DNA of 21,895 nucleotides from JAYQUR01 sp038133505 (GTDB lineage: Bacteria > Pseudomonadota > Alphaproteobacteria > MPNO01 > UBA830): positions 1 through 21,895 of the forward strand of contig JAYPTI010000035.1 of the NCBI GenBank assembly GCA_038133505.1, read 5' to 3'. Each line of letters starts with the position of its first letter. Position 1 is the first letter of the stretch. The position numbers and the translations under genes were made by a program. A model generated the notes under the pieces. It made no database searches and was not told where the DNA came from. It saw nothing but the letters and a program-made list of their open reading frames with translations. This document shows, piece by piece, positions 6,918 to 15,397 of the stretch.

Positions 6918-8738
6918 CTAAGACACCGTCCCCAGCCGCGTCGTCACGTCGAGCACCGCGACGCCGCCTTTCTCCACCACCTCGACGGCGCGCTTTAGCG
7001 CGTCGGCGAGCAGTGCGGGATCGCCGATCGGGCCTTCCGCCCACGCGCCGAAGCCGCGCGCGACCTGGGCGAAGTCGATGATCGGATCGCGCATCGCCTG
7101 ACCGATCCAGGCATTTTCCTGCGGCCGTTCGCGCTGGTGCGCGACCTCGATCTGGTGGACCTCGTCGTTCCCCCAGGTCGAGTTGTTGTTGATGATGTGG
7201 AGCATCGGGATGCGGTAATGCACCGCCGTCCAGATCGAGGCGGGGGCCATCAGGTAGTCGCCGTCGCCGCCGAGCGAGACGCAGAACCTGCCCTTGTCGC
7301 GCAGCGCCAGCGCCGCGCCGATGGCGCCAGACGTATTGTAGCCGACGCCGCCGCCGCCGTCGGAGCCGAGATAGGCGCCGGCGCCGGGGAAGGTCCATAC
7401 GACCTCGTTGAACGAGCGGTGGTTGGCGGCCGTGAGCGTCCACGGCTTGTCCTTCACCGCCTGATAGACCTCGTGGATCATGCGCTCGACCTTGAGCGGC
7501 GACGAATCCCAGCCGGCGCGCGCCTTTTCGGTCTGGGCGGCGCGCAGCTTGTCGTGGCGGTCGGACAGCATCTTCTTGCGCGCCTCGATGCGCGCATGGC
7601 TCGACGGGTCGCGCTCGAGCGTCTTGCGCACCGCCGCGATCAGCTGATGAAGCCCGTGCTGCGGCTCGCAGACGAGCTGCAAATCGACCGGCGGCGTCGG
7701 GCCGCCGAACGCCGTCCACGAATTGTTGTCGATGCCGTTGAGCGACATGTCGATGATCTTGGGCGCCGCCTGGGTGCGTGCCTCGACGATGTCCGACCGG
7801 CGTTTGACGGCGTAGGTGCCCATCGTGTTGTTGATGTCGATGGCGTCGAGGCAGACGATGACGTCGGCCTCGCGGACCGCGTCGCGGTCGCCGGACAGGT
7901 TTTGCGGATGGTCGCTAGGCCAGCAGAAGATCGCGCGGTCGTTGAGCCCGCCCGCGCCGGTGATCTCCAGCAGTTCGATCAGTGGCTTGCGCACGGCCTC
8001 GAACATGCCGAAGCGCCCGCCGACGAGGACGGGAAACTCCGCCTCGACGATCAGCTTCGCCGCTTCCATCAGCGCGTCCTCGTTCGCGGCCATGGGCGGC
8101 GGCGGCTGATAGCGTGGCAGCGTCGGGTCGAGATCCTCGATGCTGCCGTCGAGCGGCTGCTCCTGGATATGCGTGTCGATGGAGACGTAGACAGGGCCCT
8201 GCGGCGCTGTCGCCGCGATCTGCCTGCCGCGCAGCATCGCCTTCATGGTGGCGTTCGCGGTCGGCGGCTCGTCCGTCCACTTCACCCAGTCCTTGACGAT
8301 GTCGGCCTGCGTGCTCGCCGAATGGTTCCATTCGATGAAGCGGCGCTGGTCGGGGTCGAGCGGTCCGGCGCCGCCGAGGAAAACGACGGGCGCGCGGTCG
8401 CAATAGGCGTTGTAGAGCCCCATCGAGCCGTTCATCACGCCGACCAGGTCGTGCAGGATGCAGAGCGACGGCTCGCCGGTCGCCTTGGCGTATCCGTGCG
8501 CCATCGACGCGGCCGACAGCTCGCTCGTCGCCAGGATAATCTGCGGGTTGTAGTTGCGGTTGTGGTTCACCAGCGAGTCGTGCAGCCCCCGATAGCTCGC
8601 GCCCGGCAGCAGGAAGACGTGCTTGAAATCCATCTTCGCCAGCAGCTCCGCCATCGCGTCCGAGACGAACTGCGGCTCCGGCCGGTTCGCGGGGAGGTTC
8701 ACGGGACTTTCGTGGTGGGCGTAGTCGTTGTCGGCCAT
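6918..8738 (-). CDS. Thiamin-diphosphate-dependent enzyme (acetolactate synthase/decarboxylase superfamily)
   Basis: A 606-residue three-domain ThDP enzyme. The N-terminal pyrimidine-binding domain carries the catalytic Glu73 (ILATSELSAASMAHGYAKAT). The middle domain follows (about 210-370). The C-terminal PP domain carries the cofactor motif GGDGDYLMAPASIW near 488-501, ending INNNSTWGND (GDG...NN). Relatives include acetolactate synthase, benzoylformate decarboxylase and oxalyl-CoA-type enzymes; the specific reaction cannot be read, and the FAD-linked features of true acetolactate synthase are not obvious. Start chosen at ATG 8738 (MADNDYAHHE), behind a GGAACC element. A longer frame reaches 8960 but would overlap the divergent UbiD coding sequence. 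It shares a 145-base divergent promoter with the UbiD pair, which suggests a common pathway. Confidence 0.88.
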   Translation of the reverse strand: MADNDYAHHESPVNLPANRPEPQFVSDAMAELLAKMDFKHVFLLPGASYRGLHDSLVNHNRNYNPQIILATSELSAASMAHGYAKATGEPSLCILHDLVGVMNGSMGLYNAYCDRAPVVFLGGAGPLDPDQRRFIEWNHSASTQADIVKDWVKWTDEPPTANATMKAMLRGRQIAATAPQGPVYVSIDTHIQEQPLDGSIEDLDPTLPRYQPPPPMAANEDALMEAAKLIVEAEFPVLVGGRFGMFEAVRKPLIELLEITGAGGLNDRAIFCWPSDHPQNLSGDRDAVREADVIVCLDAIDINNTMGTYAVKRRSDIVEARTQAAPKIIDMSLNGIDNNSWTAFGGPTPPVDLQLVCEPQHGLHQLIAAVRKTLERDPSSHARIEARKKMLSDRHDKLRAAQTEKARAGWDSSPLKVERMIHEVYQAVKDKPWTLTAANHRSFNEVVWTFPGAGAYLGSDGGGGVGYNTSGAIGAALALRDKGRFCVSLGGDGDYLMAPASIWTAVHYRIPMLHIINNNSTWGNDEVHQIEVAHQRERPQENAWIGQAMRDPIIDFAQVARGFGAWAEGPIGDPALLADALKRAVEVVEKGGVAVLDVTTRLGTVS

Positions 8739-8883
8739 CGGGTCGGTTCCTGAGCGTCGGGGTTGCTGTACGTTCGAGGCCCAATCCAATACCATACGGC
8801 AACGAAGGGAAAGAGGGCTGCCCGACCTTGTCGGGCGCCGAAAAACGCCCGGAACCGGCACGATTGAGAGAGGAAACGTTCCA
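8739..8883. promoter_or_regulatory. Divergent promoter region with an imperfect dyad
   Basis: GTTGCTGTACG at 8762-8772 and CATACGGCAAC at 8793-8803 form an inverted repeat with two mismatches and a 20-base spacer. The second arm lies within CCATACGGCAACGA (8792-8805), whose complement matches 13 of 14 bases at 710-723 in the LysR/CMD promoter. This makes the window's LysR protein a candidate regulator of the ThDP and UbiD genes. The ribosome site of the UbiD gene is GAGAGGAAACGTTCCA before ATG 8884. Confidence 0.4.
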
Positions 8884-10392
8884 ATGGCTGACGACATGGG
8901 CAACGCGATCGGAAAGGCGGCCGACGGGCCGGTCTCCGCGCTGTCGAACGACCTGCGCATTCCCTACACCAGCCTCCGCGAATGGCTGGAGGAGGCCGAA
9001 AAGCTGGGCGAGGTGAAGTACGTCCAGGGCGCGTCGTGGGAACGCGACATCGGCATGGCGGCGGAGGTCGTCCTGCACGACGCCAAGGCGCCCTGCGTCG
9101 TCTTCGAGGACATCCCCGGCACGCTGAAGGGCTCGCGCGTTCTGGTGAATTTCTTCTCCGGCAAGCGCATGAACATGACGCTCGGCTTCCCGTCCGACAT
9201 GACCAAGTTCGAGCTCTCGGAGGCCTTCCGCGAGCACTACATGGAAGACATCCGCGAAATCCCGCACGAGTTCGTCGCCGACGGCCCGGTGATGGAGAAC
9301 GTCATCGAGGGCGACGACATCGACATCGAGAAGTTTCCCGCGCCGATGTGGCACGAGGAGGACGGCGGCCGCTACATCGGCACCGGCTCCTACAACGTCA
9401 CGCGCGATCCCGACACCGGCTGGATCAACGTCGGCACGTATCGGGTGATGATCCAGAGCAGGAACGAGGTCGGCTTCTTCATCTCGCCCGGCAAGCACGG
9501 CCGCGTCCACCGCGACAAGTACGAGGAGCGCGGCGAGCCGATGCCGGCGGTGATCGTGCTCGGCGACGACCCGATGACGTTCCTGATGGGCTCGTCCGAG
9601 GTGCCGAAGGGCATGTGCGAGTTTGACGTCGTCGGCGGTCTCCGCCGGGAGGCGGTGAAGGTCATCAAGGGCAAGCACACGGGCCTGCCGTTTCCCGCCG
9701 ACGCCGAAATCGTGCTCGAAGGGTTCATCCATCCCGACAAGAAGATGCCGGAAGGCCCGTTCGGCGAATGGACCGGCTATTACGGCTCGCGCATGCGCGA
9801 AGAGCCGGTCATGGACATCAAGGCGGTCTATCACCGGAACAACCCGATCCTGCTCGGCTGCGTGCCGCAGCGGCCGCCGGACGAGTTGGCGCGCTACCGC
9901 TCTGTCACGCGCTCGGCGCTGCTGAAGGAGAACATGGTCAAGGCTGGCGTGCCCGACGTGACCGGCGCATGGCTGCACGAGGTCGGCACCGCGCGGATGC
10001 TTGTCGCCGTCTCGATCAAGCAGCGCTATCCCGGCCACGCCAAGCAGGCGGGCCACATCGCCTGCCAGTGCCATGTCGGCGCCTACGCGGGCAAGTACGT
10101 GCTCGTCACCGACGAGGATATCGACGTTTCCAACCTCGAGGAGCTGATCTGGGCGATGCTGACGCGGTCGGACCCGGCCGAGTCGATCGACATCATCCGC
10201 GGCGCCTGGTCGACCCATCTCGACCCGCGCATTCCGCCGTGGGAGAAGGAAAAGGGCAACCTAACCAACAGCCGCGCGATCATCGACGCCTGCCGGCCGT
10301 TCCACTGGAAGGACCAGTTCGCGCCGGTCAACGCGCCGTCGCCCGAGATGGCGAAGGAAGCGCGCGAGAAATGGGGCTATCTCTGCGACTGA
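8884..10392 (+). CDS. UbiD-family prenyl-FMN-dependent decarboxylase (copy 1)
   Basis: A 502-residue protein of the UbiD family, the reversible (de)carboxylases that use prenylated FMN on aromatic or alpha,beta-unsaturated acids. The catalytic set is visible: Arg187 in NVGTYRVM (Arg173 of Aspergillus Fdc1), and Glu290 and Glu295 in EGPFGEWTGYY (Glu277 and Glu282 of Fdc1). The upstream HEEDGGRYIGTGSYNVTRDPD segment builds the metal and prenyl-FMN phosphate site. The N-terminal extension of about 25 residues is variable. It is first of a tandem pair, 42 bases before copy 2, so the two are probably co-transcribed. No UbiX prenyltransferase gene is present in the window; the cofactor must be made elsewhere. 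Substrate unknown. Confidence 0.93.
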   Translation: MADDMGNAIGKAADGPVSALSNDLRIPYTSLREWLEEAEKLGEVKYVQGASWERDIGMAAEVVLHDAKAPCVVFEDIPGTLKGSRVLVNFFSGKRMNMTLGFPSDMTKFELSEAFREHYMEDIREIPHEFVADGPVMENVIEGDDIDIEKFPAPMWHEEDGGRYIGTGSYNVTRDPDTGWINVGTYRVMIQSRNEVGFFISPGKHGRVHRDKYEERGEPMPAVIVLGDDPMTFLMGSSEVPKGMCEFDVVGGLRREAVKVIKGKHTGLPFPADAEIVLEGFIHPDKKMPEGPFGEWTGYYGSRMREEPVMDIKAVYHRNNPILLGCVPQRPPDELARYRSVTRSALLKENMVKAGVPDVTGAWLHEVGTARMLVAVSIKQRYPGHAKQAGHIACQCHVGAYAGKYVLVTDEDIDVSNLEELIWAMLTRSDPAESIDIIRGAWSTHLDPRIPPWEKEKGNLTNSRAIIDACRPFHWKDQFAPVNAPSPEMAKEAREKWGYLCD

Positions 10393-10434
10393 TCGCGAAG
10401 ACGGCTCGGACATTCTGACGGAGTAGACGACGAC

Positions 10435-11889
10435 ATGGACGGAACCATCGCCAACCGGCACGTGCAGACGGACCTGCGCGATTTTCTCAGCGCCGTGGAG
10501 GAGGGGGGCGAGTTGCGCCACGTCTCCGGCGCCCACTGGGATAAGGAGATCGGCGCCGTCACCGAGGTTCTCTACCGCGAAAAGGTCGACCGCTCGCCGC
10601 TGCTGCTGTTCGACGACGTGCCCGGCTACCCGAAGGGCTTCCGCTGCCTCTACGGCATGCTCGGCTCGCCGCTGCGTCTCGCGCTCGGGATGGGCATCGA
10701 TCCGGAGACGTCAGGCGACCGCCGCGCGATGCTCGATGCCTACCGCAAGCGCATCAAGCAGTACGAGCCGGTACCGCCGCGCGTCGTCACCGAGGCGCCG
10801 ATCCTGGAGAACATCGACCGCGACGACGATGTCGACATCACCAAGTTTCCGGTTCCCGTCCACCACGAGAAGGACGGTGGGCGCTATATCGGCACCGCCT
10901 GCGGCGTGATCACCCGGGACCCGGATACCGGCCGCGTCAACGTCGGCACCTACCGCGTGATGGTGAACGGCAAGAACATCGCCACCTCCTACATCTCGAA
11001 CGGCAAGCAGGGCCGCATCCAGCGCGACAAGTACCTGAAGGAGGGCAAGAAGTGCCCGATGGTGATCGTCGTCGGCATCGATCCGGCAACCTACATCGCG
11101 GCGCGCTATACGCTGTCCGATCAGATAGCCGAGCTCGATTGGGCCGGCGGGCTCGCCGGCCAGCCGCTCGAAGTCGTCGAGGGCGAGGTGACCGGCCTGC
11201 CGTTCCCGGCGCGCTCCGAGCTTGTGCTCGAGGGCTGGGTGTCGCCCGACGAGACGGCGCTCGAAGGCCCGTTCGGCGAATGGACGGGCTACTACGCGGG
11301 CGACGCCAAGGAAGAGCCCGTCATCCATATCGAGCGGGTCTATTACCGCAACGATCCGATCCTGACCTGCGCGGCCAGCCAGAAGCCGCCGCATTCGCAC
11401 CTGTTCGAGCGTTGCTTCATCCGCTCGGCCGGCCTGCTGGATTCGCTCGAAGGCGCGGGCATTCCGGACGTGAAGGGCGTCTGGGTGCATCAGGCCGGCT
11501 CGGGCCGGACCTTCGTTGCGGTGTCGATCAAGCAGCGCTATTTCGGACACGCCAACCAGGTCGGCCTCGTCGCCTCGCAGGTGAACCCGATCGGCTATGT
11601 CGGCCGCTACATCGTGGTGGTCGACGAGGATATCGATCCGACCGACATCAACGACGTCATCTGGGCGATGGGGACGCGCTCCGACCCCAAGCGCGACTTC
11701 ACGATCCTCGACCGCACCTGGTCGTCGCGCCTGGACACGATGGTGTTCGACGAGAAGCTCTACAACAGCCGCGTCGTCATCGACGCGTGCATACCCTACG
11801 AGCACATACACGATTTCCCCGACGTCGCGATGACGTCGCCGGAACTGGCGGCGGAAATGCGGAAGAAGTTCCCGGACGCGTTCGAGTAG
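10435..11889 (+). CDS. UbiD-family prenyl-FMN-dependent decarboxylase (copy 2)
   Basis: A 484-residue UbiD homologue, clearly related to copy 1 but diverged throughout, so this is not a recent duplication. The catalytic residues are Arg174 (NVGTYRVMVNG), Glu277 and Glu282 (EGPFGEWTGYY), preceded by HEKDGGRYIGTACGVITRDPD for metal and cofactor binding. In UbiD systems such as phenylphosphate and phthaloyl-CoA decarboxylases, two UbiD-like subunits can work together, so copies 1 and 2 could form a hetero-oligomer or act on successive substrates; this is inference. A GGAG site lies upstream of the ATG. The pair is ended by the terminator at 11920-11950. Confidence 0.93.
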   Translation: MDGTIANRHVQTDLRDFLSAVEEGGELRHVSGAHWDKEIGAVTEVLYREKVDRSPLLLFDDVPGYPKGFRCLYGMLGSPLRLALGMGIDPETSGDRRAMLDAYRKRIKQYEPVPPRVVTEAPILENIDRDDDVDITKFPVPVHHEKDGGRYIGTACGVITRDPDTGRVNVGTYRVMVNGKNIATSYISNGKQGRIQRDKYLKEGKKCPMVIVVGIDPATYIAARYTLSDQIAELDWAGGLAGQPLEVVEGEVTGLPFPARSELVLEGWVSPDETALEGPFGEWTGYYAGDAKEEPVIHIERVYYRNDPILTCAASQKPPHSHLFERCFIRSAGLLDSLEGAGIPDVKGVWVHQAGSGRTFVAVSIKQRYFGHANQVGLVASQVNPIGYVGRYIVVVDEDIDPTDINDVIWAMGTRSDPKRDFTILDRTWSSRLDTMVFDEKLYNSRVVIDACIPYEHIHDFPDVAMTSPELAAEMRKKFPDAFE

Positions 11890-11919
11890 GTATCAGCCGC
11901 GGCGCACGCGAAGGCGGCC

Positions 11920-11950
11920 GAAAAGGGCGGGCCGGCCGATCGCCCTTTTC
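11920..11950. terminator. Bidirectional terminator between convergent genes
   Basis: GAAAAGGGCG at 11920-11929 pairs perfectly with CGCCCTTTTC at 11941-11950 across an 11-base loop. The A-run and T-run at the stem edges serve both the UbiD pair (plus strand) and the secreted-protein operon (minus strand). Confidence 0.8.
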
Positions 11951-11962
11951 ACCGGAACGGGA

Positions 11963-12403
11963 TCAGTCGCACACCCGCATCGTCGTTCCGCCGGCGGATA
12001 CGTACGAACATCCGCCCTTGTTGGGGTTGATGACGGCGCTGCCAGTGCCTGTGTCGTTGCTGATATACGGCCGCTGCGACCCCCCGCCGCCGGACTGTTG
12101 GCGTTGCTGCTGCTGGCGTTGCGCAGCAGCCCGGCGCGGATCGGTGGCCTTGAAGATCGAGCCGAGCACTTCGCTGTTGCCTTCGTAGCCCCAGGTGCCG
12201 TCTTCGCCGTTCAGCCAGTAGAACCCGCTCGGCACGGTGTAGCCGAGGGTCTGATCCAGCTTTTGAACTTGCTGCGGGTCCAGGTGCGTGCCGTTCACAT
12301 GAATGTGGCGTTGTGCGTGATATCCCATCTGGGCCTGGGCCGCTCCGGCAAACGCTACGCAAGCGACAAACGACGCGGCGATTGTCCATCTTCTCGCAAA
12401 CAT
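11963..12403 (-). CDS. Small secreted protein of unknown function
   Basis: A 146-residue protein with a clear Sec signal peptide (MFARRWTIAASFVACVAFAG, cleavage after AQA near residue 26). The mature part has a His-rich start (MGYHAQRHIHVNGTHLDPQQ), a moderately conserved-looking core (LGYTVPSGFYWLNGEDGTWGYEGN), a Gln-rich and Gly-rich linker (about 95-115) and a C-terminal segment with two cysteines (GGCSYVSAGGTTMRVCD) that may form a disulfide. I do not recognise a named family. The start is set by AGGAGACG 8 bases before ATG 12403; a longer upstream frame would run into the preceding gene. It lies 23 bases after the other secreted-protein gene and is probably its operon partner. Confidence 0.75.
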   Translation of the reverse strand: MFARRWTIAASFVACVAFAGAAQAQMGYHAQRHIHVNGTHLDPQQVQKLDQTLGYTVPSGFYWLNGEDGTWGYEGNSEVLGSIFKATDPRRAAAQRQQQQRQQSGGGGSQRPYISNDTGTGSAVINPNKGGCSYVSAGGTTMRVCD

Positions 12404-12426
12404 TTCGATCGTCTCCTGGTTGGCGT

Positions 12427-13395
12427 TTATCGCGTGGTGTAGTTGGTGTCGGGCTTTTGCCGGCGTTTGATGTCGATCACATTGTCGCTCGCGCGGCGGC
12501 GACTGCTTTCCGGCGGCAATCTGACGGCGGTACCCGGACTGGGATTCTTCAGCTTGAACTGGAGGTTGACGCGATTTGGTTCCTTCACCATGGCGCAAGC
12601 GCTCGTCATGCTTTCAAGCGTGACCTGCATATTCAGCGTTACGCTTGGCCCGGCCAGTCCGGAAAACTCGCTTTTGTCCGGCCATTTCAGAAAGAACGTC
12701 TTGGTCATATAGCGGACCACGGGTTCCTGCGTGGTGGACTGGGCATCGCCCCATTCACTGTATCCGGCGGTCACCGTACTGTTCCCGATGCGCGCCGAAG
12801 GGTGGGTATAACGGGCCCGCACCGTCTTGGCGGGTTGATCCCACGGCAGTTGAACGATGACCTGAACGCGGTCTCCGGGACTGTAGAGGCTCTTCTTCGG
12901 CTCCACCGTGGTCCGCTGGATGTAGGCGCGGGGGTAGACGCGCAATTTACGTGTCACGGTCTTGGATTTTCCGCCGTTCATCACCTTGTCGCCGGGATTG
13001 CTGCCGGTCGCCGTGACATCGACGTTGGCCGGCTTCCTGAGGCCGGTTTCCCGGATCGGAAGCGACAATTCGGTTTTTCTGTAAGGAACGCCGCCGTCGG
13101 ATCCGAATAGCTGAAACGGACCGGCAGGGGGAATCACCACGGGGTTGTTCGAAAGGAAGCTGACCTGGTCCGGTTTCGATACTGTCCGGGCGGATACGAA
13201 CAGATTCCCGGGCGCGAAAACGTTCACCCGTTTCAACTGCCATATACCGTTCGTCAGATTTTCCTGACCGGGCACCCTGATGCAGTTCGTCGGGATCATG
13301 ATGACGTACAGACCGCCCGGCAGGACTGCCTGCGCATTGGCGGGCGACGCCGCCGGGCCGACCGACGCGATCAGCAGCGCTGCCGGCAGGAACAA
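12427..13395 (-). CDS. Secreted beta-rich protein of unknown function, start uncertain (possible N-terminal nonsense)
   Basis: A 322-residue frame beginning at TTG 13395, with a signal-peptide core (FLPAALLIASVGPAASPANA) and a mature part rich in beta-strand patterns and Lys/Arg, ending in a basic tail (SSRRRASDNVIDIKRRQK). No domain is recognised. The TTG has no ribosome site before it, and the positively charged n-region (SRKFN) lies just upstream of it, directly after an in-frame TAA at 13411-13413. Upstream of that stop the frame is open to ATG 13446, which does have a GGGGGAAACC site. So the native gene may have run from 13446 and now carry a nonsense codon, or an 11-codon leader may precede a weak restart. 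Confidence 0.6.
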   Translation of the reverse strand: MFLPAALLIASVGPAASPANAQAVLPGGLYVIMIPTNCIRVPGQENLTNGIWQLKRVNVFAPGNLFVSARTVSKPDQVSFLSNNPVVIPPAGPFQLFGSDGGVPYRKTELSLPIRETGLRKPANVDVTATGSNPGDKVMNGGKSKTVTRKLRVYPRAYIQRTTVEPKKSLYSPGDRVQVIVQLPWDQPAKTVRARYTHPSARIGNSTVTAGYSEWGDAQSTTQEPVVRYMTKTFFLKWPDKSEFSGLAGPSVTLNMQVTLESMTSACAMVKEPNRVNLQFKLKNPSPGTAVRLPPESSRRRASDNVIDIKRRQKPDTNYTTR

Positions 13396-13601
13396 ATTGA
13401 ATTTACGAGATTAATCGTGCGGAGGAGTCGGTGTTTTCGTACCCATGGTTTCCCCCATTGTTGGTACTACTCCATCGCACCCCTTAATAGTGGCGGTGAA
13501 ATTGAATCAATTCAACCGTTCAATTGCTTTTGAAATCTCTTCGCAATAAATCCTTATGTTATTGAAATCATTTATTCTGTCGGTTGATGTGCCGTACTGC
13601 G
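13396..13601. promoter_or_regulatory. AT-rich promoter region of the secreted-protein operon
   Basis: An AT-rich spacer between the end of the PhnN fusion gene and the secreted-protein operon, both on the minus strand. It holds TTGAAT-CA-ATTCAA at 13502-13515 and the overlapping pair AATTGAA (13500-13506) and TTCAATT (13519-13525), an operator-like symmetric cluster. No T-run terminator for the fusion gene was found. Confidence 0.35.
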
Positions 13602-15377
13602 CTACCCGTTCTGCGATATTTTAAACGCCGCGTTCTCACCGATCCTCGTTCGAGCTTTGTCCAGCCCGTCCGCTGTCCGGGCATGCACCCGGTATAGAGG
13701 CTCGCCCTTGTCCACGGGGCGACCCGGATGGGCGAACAGGTCGAGGCCCGCGCCCTTGTCCGTCGGTGCGCCCGCGGCGCGGGCAATGCCGGCGAGGGCG
13801 AAGCAGTCTATGGATTCCACGGTTCCCGCCGTATCGGCGGCCACCGTTACGGCATGCCGACCGATCTCGACGGTCTCCGGCGGCGGGCCCTGCAGGGCGC
13901 AGATCCGCTGGAACGTCTCCCATGGCGCGCCGCTGTCGAGCAGTTCGCGGGCCTTTCCGGGGGCGTCCGTATCCGGCATCGCCGGATCGAACCGCAGGAT
14001 CGCGGCGGCGAACTCGAGCACCTTGTCGCGGAGGTCCGCGGGCGCGCCCGGGTCGTTCTGCAGGACGCCGACCACGTCGCGCGCTTCCAGCGCCGGACCG
14101 ATCCCGCGGCCGATGGGCGCGGTGCCGTCGGACAGGCGCACGTCGAGGCTCAGGCCGAGCCGCTCTCCGACATAGAGAAACCTGTCTCTCAATCGTTCGC
14201 CGTCCGCGGCGTCTCGGACCTTTGCGGTGGGACCGACCGGCATGTCGATGATGCAGTGGGTCGCGCCTGCCGCCAGTTTCTTCGACAGGATCGACGAGAC
14301 CGACCAGTCGAGCGAGTCGAGCCGCAGCGGACGCGTGATCGCGTTCATTACCTCGTCGACGCGCGAATGGCTGAGGCGGCCGTTCCACGCGATGCAGCCG
14401 TTCGCCTCCCGGACGACCCGGCGGACGTCTTCGGGGTCCAGATCGACGCGCGCGAGGACTTCCATCGTGTCCGCCGTGCCCGCGGGCGAGGTGATGGCGC
14501 GCGAAGACGTCTTCGGGATCGTCAGCCCGTAGGCCGCGACGATCGGGATCACGATCAGCGAGATGCGGTTCCCCGGAATGCCGCCCATGGAATGCTTGTC
14601 GACGACGAGGTCCGCGTCCCAGCGGATTCGCTCGGCGAAGTCGGCGCGCGCGCGGGCGAGGGCGACGGTTTCGTCCTCGGCGAGCGATTCCGTGACGGCG
14701 ACGAGAAAGTCGGCGGTTTCCTGGTCCGTGAAGCGGCCGGCGACGATATCGCCGATGACGGCCCTGTATTCCTCCCGGTCGAGCGCGCCGCCCGAGATCT
14801 TGCGGGCGAGCAGCATCGGGCCGTGCGGGGCTTCTCCGTTGAGCGCCGCGACGAAGGCCGCAATGCCGTCTTCGGGCGTGCCGTCGTTGACGACCGTGGT
14901 CTTGACCGCGTCGGCGGGAATGTTCGCGGCGTCGCGGGCGAGGCGGGCGGCGATCTCGTCCGCCGTCTCGCGGCCTCTCCCGGCAAGTCGGTCTGCGAGA
15001 ATTTCCGGAGAGGCGGTGACCTCCAGGACGACGACCTTCGGGAACCGGGAAATCGCCTCGGCGATCACGGCGCGGGAAACGTTGGCGATGACGTTGCGGC
15101 CCGCGGCGAGATCGTCGGCGTAGTCGGCCGGAACGCCGTATTTCAGCCCGTGCGCCTGCCAGTCCAGCAAAAAGCCGCCGGCCTTGTGGCGCGCATCGAA
15201 TTCGTCGTCGGTCACCGCCTCATGCGATTCGCCGCCGGCATCCGCGGGCCGCGTGATCGCGCGCCGGGCGAAGACGACCGTGTCGTCCCCGGCAAGCGCC
15301 GCACGCGCGCCGTCCATCAGCGTGTCCTTGCCGGCGCCGCTCGGCCCGACGACGAGGAACAGGGTACCCGAACTCAT
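13602..15377 (-). CDS. phnN: PhnN ribose 1,5-bisphosphate phosphokinase fused to an AMP/thymidine-phosphorylase-type domain
   Basis: A 591-residue two-enzyme fusion. Residues 1-180 are a PhnN/guanylate-kinase-like domain: P-loop GPSGAGKD at 11-18, ARRAITRPADAGGESHEAV at 37-55, and the lid region near 125-150. PhnN makes PRPP from ribose 1,5-bisphosphate and ATP. Residues 188-591 are a nucleoside/nucleotide phosphorylase of the type-2 thymidine phosphorylase group that includes archaeal AMP phosphorylase: KHSMGGIPGN at 261-270, KTSSRAITSPAGTADTMEV at 289-307, and a C-terminal swivel domain with HPGRPVDKGEPLYRV at 550-564. PhnN occupies the place of the short N-terminal domain of archaeal AMP phosphorylase. 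Start chosen at ATG 15377, 20 bases after nadC, hence one operon. Phosphorylase substrate (NMP or nucleoside) is not proven. Confidence 0.88.
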   Translation of the reverse strand: MSSGTLFLVVGPSGAGKDTLMDGARAALAGDDTVVFARRAITRPADAGGESHEAVTDDEFDARHKAGGFLLDWQAHGLKYGVPADYADDLAAGRNVIANVSRAVIAEAISRFPKVVVLEVTASPEILADRLAGRGRETADEIAARLARDAANIPADAVKTTVVNDGTPEDGIAAFVAALNGEAPHGPMLLARKISGGALDREEYRAVIGDIVAGRFTDQETADFLVAVTESLAEDETVALARARADFAERIRWDADLVVDKHSMGGIPGNRISLIVIPIVAAYGLTIPKTSSRAITSPAGTADTMEVLARVDLDPEDVRRVVREANGCIAWNGRLSHSRVDEVMNAITRPLRLDSLDWSVSSILSKKLAAGATHCIIDMPVGPTAKVRDAADGERLRDRFLYVGERLGLSLDVRLSDGTAPIGRGIGPALEARDVVGVLQNDPGAPADLRDKVLEFAAAILRFDPAMPDTDAPGKARELLDSGAPWETFQRICALQGPPPETVEIGRHAVTVAADTAGTVESIDCFALAGIARAAGAPTDKGAGLDLFAHPGRPVDKGEPLYRVHARTADGLDKARTRIGENAAFKISQNG

Positions 15378-15397
15378 AGGCGGATCGGGCTGCCTGC

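Noticed and set aside
7915..10218. A 767-codon minus-strand frame crossing the ThDP/UbiD divergent promoter
   Set aside because: It is antisense to a clear UbiD gene and out of frame with the ThDP gene; composition is low-complexity Arg/Asp/Val.
13602..15377. Phosphonate-utilisation (C-P lyase) role for the PhnN domain
   Set aside because: No phnG-M-like genes are nearby; the context is a phosphorylase domain and nadC.
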